This document shows, piece after piece, positions 51,723 through 59,031 of a stretch of 64,000 nt of DNA (positions are counted from its first letter, which is position 1; each line of letters opens with the position of its first letter). Origin of the DNA: RGIG5612 sp045601405. GTDB taxonomy: Bacteria; Bacillota; Clostridia; Lachnospirales; Lachnospiraceae. The stretch spans positions 47,527 through 111,526 of the forward strand of contig JAZRZO010000061.1 of assembly GCA_045601405.1 (NCBI GenBank), given 5' to 3'. The position numbers were made by a program, and so were the translations under genes. The notes beneath the pieces were generated by a model that saw nothing but the letters and a program-made list of their open reading frames with translations, did not search any database and was not told the origin of the DNA.

Positions 51723-52829
51723 TTAAGCTTTGTTGATAAACTTCAGATATTCATTTATGAATCCGTCTATTTCTCCATCAAGCACTGCGTTGACATTGCC
51801 TACTTCAAAGCCTGTACGAGTGTCCTTTACCAGTGTGTATGGCTGCATAACGTATGAGCGTATCTGATTGCCCCAGCCTATCTCCGTTACTTCTCCGCGT
51901 ATGTCCGCCAGATTCTTTTCCTGTTCTTCTTTTTTCTTGAGATAAAGCTGGCTCTTGAGCATCTGCATTGCCTTGTCTTTGTTCTGGAACTGGCTTCTTT
52001 CGTTCTGGCACTGCACTACTATACCCGTGGGGATATGTGTTATCCTTATGGCGGAACTGGTCTTATTTACGTGCTGTCCGCCGGCGCCCGAGCTTCTGTA
52101 AGTGTCTATCTTTATCTCATCATCGGCCACTTCTATATCAAGGTCTTCCTCGATATCGGGCATCACATCACAGCTCACAAAGCTGGTCTGGCGCTTGCCT
52201 GCGGCGTTGAACGGGCTTATACGGACAAGGCGGTGAACGCCCTTTTCGCTCTTTAACATACCGTAGGCATTTTCACCCATTATCTGTATGGTCACGGATT
52301 TTATGCCTGCCTCGTCGCCGTCTAAATAGTCCAGAATCTCATATTTAAACCCGTGGCGCTCTGCCCAGCGGCAGTACATCCTGTATAGCATGCCTGCCCA
52401 GTCGCAGCTTTCCGTTCCGCCCGCGCCCGCGTGCAGAGAAAGGATTGCGTCAAGTCTGTCAAATTCTCCGGAAAGAAGAGTTGAAACTCTGTAATCATCA
52501 AAGGCTTTTTTAAAGGCGTCAAACTCTGTGCCGACCTCATCGGCAAGCTCTTCGTCGTCCTCCTCTTCCGCCATCTGTATGAGTGTCAACAGATCATCGT
52601 AGGATGCTTTTATCCTGTCATAGCTTTCAATGTCTGTCTTCAGCCCTTTCATTTCCTTCATAAGACCGGCGCTGGCTTTTGCGTCATCCCAGAAGCCGGG
52701 CTCGTTCATAAGACCTTCGATCTCGGTGATCCGGCCTTCTTTTTTCTCCCGTTCCAGCGCGCGCCCCATGTCATGTATGGGTCCGTCATACTGTCCTAAT
52801 TCATATTTTGTCTGATCAAGTAGTACCAT
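51723..52829 (-). CDS. prfB: Peptide chain release factor 2, no programmed frameshift
   Basis: A 368-residue release factor recognising UGA and UAA. TYRSSGAGGQHVNKTSSAIR holds the catalytic GGQ, and the anticodon-like tripeptide region lies near RISPFNAAGKRQTSF, where SPF replaces the RF1-type PxT. The full length is in one frame, so the usual +1 frameshift site is absent. The start is the ATG at 52829 (MVLLDQTKYEL). It has no ribosome site but a TATAAT ends nine bases upstream, so the message may be nearly leaderless. Upstream in-frame codons belong to a repeat. Confidence 0.93.
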   Translation of the reverse strand: MVLLDQTKYELGQYDGPIHDMGRALEREKKEGRITEIEGLMNEPGFWDDAKASAGLMKEMKGLKTDIESYDRIKASYDDLLTLIQMAEEEDDEELADEVGTEFDAFKKAFDDYRVSTLLSGEFDRLDAILSLHAGAGGTESCDWAGMLYRMYCRWAERHGFKYEILDYLDGDEAGIKSVTIQIMGENAYGMLKSEKGVHRLVRISPFNAAGKRQTSFVSCDVMPDIEEDLDIEVADDEIKIDTYRSSGAGGQHVNKTSSAIRITHIPTGIVVQCQNERSQFQNKDKAMQMLKSQLYLKKKEEQEKNLADIRGEVTEIGWGNQIRSYVMQPYTLVKDTRTGFEVGNVNAVLDGEIDGFINEYLKFINKA

Positions 52830-52912
52830 AACTAAACAATTATAAACTAAATCGTGAATGAAATAAAGAAATATTTGAAGGCGGGAAGGACTATGGAAGG
52901 TTGTGGTCAACA

Positions 52913-52968
52913 ATAGCCTTCCCCCGGAAGGGGGGGAGGTGGCGCCGAAGGCGACGGATGAGGGGCGT
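52913..52968. repeat. Type A repeat between secA and prfB
   Basis: An inverted copy of the element at 745: AGCCTTCCCCCGGAAGG, then GGAGGTGGCGCCGAAGGCG and ACGGATGAGGGG. It ends eight bases from the secA stop codon. A GGCGGGA scrap at 52880 may be a type B end. Confidence 0.75.
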
Positions 52969-52975
52969 ACCTGTA

Positions 52976-55723
52976 TCAGGCGCCGCGACCGCAGCAATGC
53001 TTATACTTTTTGCCGCTTCCGCACGGACACGGGTCGTTCCGTCCTATCTTTGCCTCTTTTCTTTTTTTCGGCTGCCTTGCAAGGGTTTCGTCTTTATTTG
53101 TGCCAAGCGGCTTTGCCACCTGCTCTCTTTTAACCTCCTGCTCTATCTTCATGTGCATCATTATACGGACAGTATCCTCCTGGATGCCGGCTATCATGCC
53201 GTCGAACATGTCGTAGCCCGCCATCTTATATTCAATAACCGGGTCTCTCTGACCATATGCCTGCAGGCCTATGCCCTGGCGGAGCTGGTCCATATCATCG
53301 ATATGATCCATCCAGTGCCTGTCGATAACACGCAGCAGCACCACGCGCTCCACTTCCCTGAGATGCTCTTCCTCAGGAAATTCGCTTTCCTTCGCTTCGT
53401 AGAGCTTCCTGCCAAGTTCCTTCATATCTTCCCGGAAGTCATCCTTCGTATAGCTGTTCTGAAGCTGCTCACTGCTGAGCGCAACCTTGCTCGCGAAAAT
53501 ATTGACCCAGCTTTCATTGAACGAGAGCATATCCCATTCTTCCGGCCTGGTTCCTTCCGCGATATTCGCGTCCACTATCTTTGACGCGGCTGCATCTATC
53601 ATGGAAAGTACGGACTCGCGCATTGACTCGCCGTCCAGCACTCTTTTTCTTTCGGCATAGATGATCTCGCGCTGCTCGTTCATCACCTCATCATATTCAA
53701 GCAGATTCTTTCTTATTCCGAAGTTGTTGTTCTCTATCTTTTCCTGGGCTCTTTCGATGGCGTTCGAGAGCATCTTATGCTCTATCTGCTCGCCGTCCTC
53801 AACTCCCAGGGCGTTGAATATACTCATCAGCCTTTCGGAACCGAAGAGGCGCATCAGGTCGTCCTCAAGGGAGATATAGAAGCGTGATTCACCGGGGTCG
53901 CCCTGTCTGCCTGAACGGCCGCGGAGCTGATTGTCAATACGTCTTGACTCATGTCTCTCTGTGCCGATTATCTTAAGGCCGCCTACATCCTCAGATCTTA
54001 TCTTATCGCCCTCTTGTCTGCACTTTTCCTTTTCCTCGGCGATCACCTCTTTATATCTGGCTTTGGCCTTTTCCTCGTCCCCGTTGTCTGCCTTGATATG
54101 ATTTATGGCAGCGCTTATGACCTCTTCGTCAAAGCCCTCTTTTTTAAGCCTGTCTCTTGCCAGCGCCTCCGGATTTCCGCCCAACATTATATCGGTACCA
54201 CGGCCGGCCATGTTTGTGGCTATAGTTACAGCTCCCCATGTGCCTGCCTCCGCAACGATCTTTGCCTCCTTCTCGTGTTCCTTCGCATTGAGTACGTTGT
54301 GCTTTATCCCCTGTTTTTTCAGCATTTTTGAAAGAAGCTCCGATGTCTCTATAGTTATCGTGCCCACAAGCACGGGCTGTCCCTTCTCATGCGATCTGAT
54401 TATCTCCTGAATAACGGCACCATATTTTTCAGGCTTGGTCTTATATACGGCATCCTGATTGTCCACACGTCTCACCGGGAGATTTGTGGGGATCGCCACA
54501 ACGTCCATGCGGTATATGTTACGGAACTCGTTTTCCTCGGTAAGCGCCGTACCTGTCATGCCAGCCTTCTTTGCGTATTTGTTAAAGAAATTCTGGAAGG
54601 TGATGGTTGCCAATGTCTTGGACTCGCGTTTTACCTGAACATGCTCCTTTGCCTCTATTGCCTGGTGCAGACCGTCCGAATAGCGTCTTCCCGGCATTAT
54701 ACGCCCGGTAAATTCGTCAACTATCAGGATCTCTCCGTCCTTCACCACATAATCCTGGTCCCTGTGCATGAGATTATGCGCCCTTAAGGCCAGTATGATA
54801 TTGTGCTGTATCTCAAGGTTTTCGGGGTCCGCAAGGTTGTCTATAGAAAAGAACTGCTCTACCCTTTTCACACCCTGCTCGGTGAGGTTCACGGACTTTT
54901 CCTTTTCGTTTACGACAAAGTCGCCGGTCTCCTCCAGGCCCTCACCCATGATGATGTCCATCTTATTCAGTTCTTTAGCCTCGCCCCTTTGCAGCTGCTT
55001 TGCGAGGTTGTCGCACAGCTCATAGAGTTTAGTGGACTTAGCGGACTGGCCGCTGATAATGAGGGGCGTTCTTGCCTCGTCTATCAGTATTGAATCCACC
55101 TCGTCCACGATGGCGTAGTTAAGCTCCCTCTGAACAAGGTTTTCCTTTCTTACCACCATGTTGTCACGCAGGTAGTCAAAGCCCAGCTCGTTATTGGTTA
55201 TATAGGTTATGTCGCAGTTATATGCCGCCTGCCTTTCACTGCTGTCCATGCTGTTTAATACAACGCCTACGCTAAGGCCAAGGGCTCTGTGGACCTGTCC
55301 CATCCATTCCGCATCACGGTTTGCCAGGTAATCGTTGACCGTAACTATATGCACACCCTTTCCTTCAAGCGCATTAAGGTATGCCGGCAGAAGACAGGTC
55401 TGCGTCTTTCCTTCACCGGTCTTCATTTCCGCTATGCGCCCCTGGTGCAAGACTATACCGCCCAAAAGCTGTACCGGATAATGCTCTGTTCCCAGATGCC
55501 TTCTTGTGGCCTCTCTTACAAGGGCGAATGCCTCCACCAGGATATCGTCAAGCGTCTCCCCGTTCGCGAGCCTTTCCTTGAACTCTACTGTCTTTGCCGT
55601 CATTTCCTCATCCGAAAGCTCCATCATGGAGGACCTCAGATCGATGATCTTATCCACTGTAGGCTTAAGCCTCTTTACCTCTTTTGAACTGTGGCTGCCG
55701 AAAAGCTTTTCTTTTAATCCCAT
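52976..55723 (-). CDS. secA: Preprotein translocase ATPase SecA
   Basis: A 915-residue motor that pushes preproteins through SecYEG. MKTGEGKTQTCLLPAYLNAL is Walker A, VDEVDSILIDEARTPLIISG Walker B, then TGTALTEENEFRNIYRMDV, ATNMAGRGTDIMLGGNPE and the helicase arginine motif LRGRSGRQGDPGESRFYISL. The C-terminal zinc motif NDPCPCGSGKKYKHCC that binds SecB or ribosomes is intact. The weak AGGAG lies 11 bases before the ATG. It is followed by prfB, the arrangement known from Bacillus. Confidence 0.97.
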   Translation of the reverse strand: MGLKEKLFGSHSSKEVKRLKPTVDKIIDLRSSMMELSDEEMTAKTVEFKERLANGETLDDILVEAFALVREATRRHLGTEHYPVQLLGGIVLHQGRIAEMKTGEGKTQTCLLPAYLNALEGKGVHIVTVNDYLANRDAEWMGQVHRALGLSVGVVLNSMDSSERQAAYNCDITYITNNELGFDYLRDNMVVRKENLVQRELNYAIVDEVDSILIDEARTPLIISGQSAKSTKLYELCDNLAKQLQRGEAKELNKMDIIMGEGLEETGDFVVNEKEKSVNLTEQGVKRVEQFFSIDNLADPENLEIQHNIILALRAHNLMHRDQDYVVKDGEILIVDEFTGRIMPGRRYSDGLHQAIEAKEHVQVKRESKTLATITFQNFFNKYAKKAGMTGTALTEENEFRNIYRMDVVAIPTNLPVRRVDNQDAVYKTKPEKYGAVIQEIIRSHEKGQPVLVGTITIETSELLSKMLKKQGIKHNVLNAKEHEKEAKIVAEAGTWGAVTIATNMAGRGTDIMLGGNPEALARDRLKKEGFDEEVISAAINHIKADNGDEEKAKARYKEVIAEEKEKCRQEGDKIRSEDVGGLKIIGTERHESRRIDNQLRGRSGRQGDPGESRFYISLEDDLMRLFGSERLMSIFNALGVEDGEQIEHKMLSNAIERAQEKIENNNFGIRKNLLEYDEVMNEQREIIYAERKRVLDGESMRESVLSMIDAAASKIVDANIAEGTRPEEWDMLSFNESWVNIFASKVALSSEQLQNSYTKDDFREDMKELGRKLYEAKESEFPEEEHLREVERVVLLRVIDRHWMDHIDDMDQLRQGIGLQAYGQRDPVIEYKMAGYDMFDGMIAGIQEDTVRIMMHMKIEQEVKREQVAKPLGTNKDETLARQPKKRKEAKIGRNDPCPCGSGKKYKHCCGRGA

Positions 55724-55750
55724 CTGTTTTTTTGCTCCTGTTCATGTTTT

Positions 55751-55774
55751 GGCGCCGCATTTATTCGCGGCGCC
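55751..55774. promoter_or_regulatory. GC-rich hairpin between hpf and secA
   Basis: GGCGCCGC and GCGGCGCC form a perfect 8-bp stem around ATTTATTC. No T-run follows on the minus strand, so it is more likely an mRNA stability or processing element, or a partial attenuator, than a full terminator. Confidence 0.5.
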
Positions 55775-55802
55775 CTGTTATGATATTCAATTAAACATCA
55801 TC

Positions 55803-56330
55803 TTATTCCGGCTCTATCAGGCCGTATGTGTCATTTTTCCTTTTATAAACGACGTTTATGCAGTCTGTTTCCGCGTTTGTGAAAACAAAGAAGTTATGCC
55901 CTAAAAGATCCATCTGCATGCATGCCTCTATCGGATCCATCGGCTTAAAATCAAACCTTTTGTTTTTGACTATCTTGATCTCTTCCTCCTCATCATCTAT
56001 ATCTTCCTCAAAATATTCCTCGGAGAAGACCTTCTTGCCCTGATATCTGTCAACGAGTTTGCTCTTGTATTTCTTAAGCTGGGTCTCGATAGCCTCTTCA
56101 ACCAGATCGATGGAAACATACATATCCGAGCTTTCATGCTCTGCTCTTATTATCCCGCCCTTTACAGGGATCGTAACCTCTATCTTCTGGCGGTTCTTTT
56201 CAACGCTCAGGGTTACTTGCACTTCTGTATCCTGTGTAAAGAAACGCTCAAGCTTGCCTATCTTTTCTATGATAGCCGACCTGAGGCTTTCCGTTACTTC
56301 AACATTTCTTCCTGTAATGATATATTCCAT
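55803..56330 (-). CDS. hpf: Ribosome hibernation promoting factor, long form
   Basis: A 175-residue long-form HPF, which dimerises 70S ribosomes into inactive 100S particles. Residues 1-100 are the S30AE domain (MEYIITGRNVEVTESLRSAI; VQVTLSVEKNRQKIEVTI), and the C-terminal dimerisation domain is KNKRFDFKPMDPIEACMQMD then LLGHNFFVFTNAET. GAGGTGATATT precedes the ATG. Gene order hpf-secA-prfB is standard for Bacillota. Confidence 0.95.
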   Translation of the reverse strand: MEYIITGRNVEVTESLRSAIIEKIGKLERFFTQDTEVQVTLSVEKNRQKIEVTIPVKGGIIRAEHESSDMYVSIDLVEEAIETQLKKYKSKLVDRYQGKKVFSEEYFEEDIDDEEEEIKIVKNKRFDFKPMDPIEACMQMDLLGHNFFVFTNAETDCINVVYKRKNDTYGLIEPE

Positions 56331-56370
56331 AATATCACCTCTTTTCGCTTTTTATGAGAAGATTGTAACA

Positions 56371-56398
56371 TAAAAAGAGTTCCCTTTGGGAACTCTTT
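56371..56398 (-). terminator. Terminator of the NlpC/P60 gene
   Basis: AAAGAGTTCCC and GGGAACTCTTT form a perfect 11-bp stem with a 3-nt loop, followed on the minus strand by TTATG. It separates the NlpC/P60 gene from hpf. Confidence 0.8.
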
Positions 56399-56419
56399 CA
56401 CGATTTTTTTGTGAACTTG

Positions 56420-57685
56420 TCAGTAGATATATCTCGCGATATTTATTATAGGCTTGCCCATGTTATACATGTTCAGATATGAAGCCGTTGCCCCCGGCAC
56501 ACTTTCATGAACTACCGTGCCGTTGCCTACATAAAGCGCCACATGCCCCGGATAACATACTATATCTCCGGGCCTTATGTCAGAGATCGGCACCGACATG
56601 CCTCCCCAGGTCTGAGCGTCGGACGACCTTGAGATGTTGATCCCGTAAGCCCTGTAGATAGCGCTTGTAAATCCCGAACAATCCGCGCCGTAGGAGAGAT
56701 CAGAACTTCCCCATACATACGGGAGGATCCCGACAAACTGCTGCGCGTAATTCGCTATCGCCTGCCTGAGAGCAGCCGTATCTGAAGTATCAACGGGTCC
56801 CGGCGCGATGTTTCTTATCATTGCTAAGCTGGCGCTTCCTGACATTCCCGATGCCTCTGCCAGCGCGATCTTTTCGTTTTCAAGCTCCTGCGCGGCTATA
56901 ACGCCGGCATTTATCCTATCAGCTGCATCCAGCTCGCTTACACAGGCTGCCGCGTACTTTCTGACACCTATACTGTAAGCTGCCTCAGTATTTTTTATCC
57001 AGCCCTCACCAAGTCCCGGTATGCTTATCTGGCTGAACGCCTCACCTATCTGATAAAGATAAAACTCCAGTCCCCGGGGAAGAATGCATAATATCGTGCT
57101 ATCATCACCCGGTTCAGCAAAAAGACAGACATTTTCCGCATTTGCGGATACCGTGTTTATATATGTTTTATCATTCAATGCCTCGGCATCTTTTCCCGTA
57201 GCAAAGCCGTCCTTCTTTATATAGCCGCTTACACCGTCGGAAAATATCTGATACCATTCCCCGTGCTCCGAAACAAGAGTCGCGATATTACTGAAATAGA
57301 TATGCCCTACCTTAGTGGCCTCTCCTTCTCTTTCGCCGCCCGGTATCTCGTCATATATGGCTCCGACATCCTCGCCTATGTATACGATGTGTTTTCCAAG
57401 GATGTTGCCCTTTGAATCATAGTATTCATTAAAACTTCCCGTGCCTGACGCAACAGGAGTTGTGGATAAGAGCTCTATTGAACTTTTGCCTGCAGCGCCG
57501 ATGTAACCTTCAACCACGCCTCCCATACCGGCTGACGGAAGAGCCAGACTGGAGCCGGCAGACTTTTTCTCTGTCTTTTCCATGCCTGCCGTCATTATTA
57601 CAGTCATAGCAAAGATACCTAAAAATACTATGACCGCAGCCAGAGTCAGCTTCCCTGACTTAGATAATCTGAAATTTTTTATCAT
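56420..57685 (-). CDS. NlpC/P60 cell-wall hydrolase with SH3-like domains
   Basis: A 421-residue secreted or membrane-anchored protein. The N-terminal helix LTLAAVIVFLGIFAMTVIMT anchors it. Two SH3b-like segments (about 105-165 and 175-245) should bind the wall. The C-terminal catalytic domain has the Cys in YGADCSGFTSAIYRAYG, the His in YPGHVALYVGNG and a polar third residue in VHESVPG. It probably cleaves peptidoglycan stem peptides. No c-di-AMP riboswitch could be recognised in the 185 bp upstream. It is monocistronic. Confidence 0.9.
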   Translation of the reverse strand: MIKNFRLSKSGKLTLAAVIVFLGIFAMTVIMTAGMEKTEKKSAGSSLALPSAGMGGVVEGYIGAAGKSSIELLSTTPVASGTGSFNEYYDSKGNILGKHIVYIGEDVGAIYDEIPGGEREGEATKVGHIYFSNIATLVSEHGEWYQIFSDGVSGYIKKDGFATGKDAEALNDKTYINTVSANAENVCLFAEPGDDSTILCILPRGLEFYLYQIGEAFSQISIPGLGEGWIKNTEAAYSIGVRKYAAACVSELDAADRINAGVIAAQELENEKIALAEASGMSGSASLAMIRNIAPGPVDTSDTAALRQAIANYAQQFVGILPYVWGSSDLSYGADCSGFTSAIYRAYGINISRSSDAQTWGGMSVPISDIRPGDIVCYPGHVALYVGNGTVVHESVPGATASYLNMYNMGKPIINIARYIY

Positions 57686-57870
57686 TATCCCTCACTAAAA
57701 TGAAATTATTACGCATTTGTTACAAATTTCTTAATGAATATATCACTGCCTGTAGCAAATGTCAATCAAGATATTGATAAATATTGAATAAAAACCTCAG
57801 ATCTGCAACTATCTGTAGTGTTTTAATTTTTTATTAACAACTGATGCAATCCTTAATATTTTGTTTATTT

Positions 57871-58767
57871 TTAAGCCTTTTTCTTCTTTGTTATAAACTT
57901 TATTACAAACAATACAAGCACCATCAGCACTATCAACGCAGGCAGCATTATTGCTGCGTTCGGCAGGAATCCCGCTGCGAGGTATGCCACAAATGATACC
58001 CCCGCCACGGTCAACGCATACGGCAGCTGAGTGCTTACGTGGACAACGTGGTCGCACTGCGCTCCGGCAGACGCCATGATGGCAGTGTCAGAGATCGGTG
58101 AGCAGTGGTCTTCGCAAACCGCTCCTGCCATTGCGGCGCTCATGCATAATATCCCGAGAGACGATGTCATCGGGAATGCCGCAAGTGTTATCGGTATAAG
58201 TATTCCGAAGGTCCCCCCAGCTTGTTCCTGTCGCGAATGATATGTCAACCGCCAGAACAAATACTATAGCAGGAAACAGGTGAGTCAGTTCACCGGCGTT
58301 GTTCATAATGTTCTCAACAAATACCGTTGAGCCGAGAGAATCTGTCATGGACTTAAGTGTCCATGCAAACGTAAGTATCAGTATGGCCGGGACCATGCTC
58401 TTAAAGCCTTCCGGGATAGCTCACATGCAGTCCTTAAAACTGATAAGACGACGGCACATGTAGTAGATAATGGTTACGATAAGCGCCAAAGCTCCGCCCA
58501 GCATAAGCCCTACGGAAGCATCAGAGTTTGAGAACGCCTCTATCACATTCGCGCCGTCAAGCGCGCAGCCGGTGTAGATAAGTCCCAGCACGCAGCTTAT
58601 TATGAGCACACTGATAGGAAACACAAGGTCGATCACACGGCCTTTTTCATTTGCCTTGTCCTCATCCGTGTTGGAATATGGATTCATTCCGTTAAAGATG
58701 TCTCTGTTGTCCGCGGCCTGCTCAGCGTTGGGAAACCTCCGAACAGTTCCTGTCTTAATCTTCTCAT
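57871..58767 (-). pseudogene. NhaC-type Na+/H+ antiporter, truncated and decayed
   Basis: The C-terminal half of an NhaC antiporter in three broken pieces. NAEQAADNRDIFNGMNPYSN opens it; a missing A in 58726-58731 separates this from a start at 58767 (GGAGG upstream). After LISFKDCM a TGA (58421-58423) interrupts before AIPEGFKSMVPAILILTFAW. A G6 run at 58213-58218 has one G too many and breaks TSWGTFGILIPITLAAFPMT. The remainder (EDHCSPISDTAIMASAGAQC) is well conserved. The N-terminal transmembrane half is missing, so function is lost. Confidence 0.85.
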
Positions 58768-58914
58768 TTCAAGCCTCCGTTTTTATTGTCTCTTTCTATA
58801 GTTAAAGGCGATGCTCTGCCAATGCAAAACATCACCTTTATTTCGCATCACAACCGGATTTCCAAAAATTATAGATTTCCGCCATTGCAATGTCACTCTT
58901 AAGTTACGAAAGAA

Positions 58915-59021
58915 GCCCCCTCATCCGTCGCCCCCCGGAGGGGGAATGTGGCGCCGAAGCTGCTATATATATCGATGGGCGACTAACCCGGCAATCGTCG
59001 TCCGGAGGGGGGAAGGCTATC
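58915..59021. repeat. Hybrid type A/type B dispersed repeat downstream of clpB
   Basis: It begins as type A (CCCTCATCCGTCGCC), changes to the type B left arm (GCCGAAGCTGC), contains the core GACTAACCCGGCAATCGTC with GGGCGAC/GTCGTCC stem, and ends as type A (GGAGGGGGGAAGGCTAT). The type B right arm is absent. It ends ten bases from the clpB stop codon. Confidence 0.75.
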
Positions 59022-59031
59022 ATCTCGCCGG

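Noticed and set aside
51723..52829. Programmed +1 frameshift in prfB
   Set aside because: The whole protein reads in one frame from MVLLDQ onwards and no in-frame UGA with a CUU slip site is present near codon 25.
52830..52997. N-terminal extension of RF2 (MLRSRRLIQVRPSSVAFGATS...)
   Set aside because: It is translated from a type A repeat and has no similarity to RF2 N-termini; the ATG at 52829 gives the normal length.
57686..57870. c-di-AMP (ydaO-type) riboswitch before the NlpC/P60 gene
   Set aside because: Such genes often have one, but I could find no convincing conserved core in these 185 bases.
58421..58423. In-frame TGA in the antiporter gene as selenocysteine or recoding
   Set aside because: The same gene also has frameshifts on both sides and lacks its N-terminal half, so decay is the simpler reading; no SECIS-like hairpin is evident right after the TGA.
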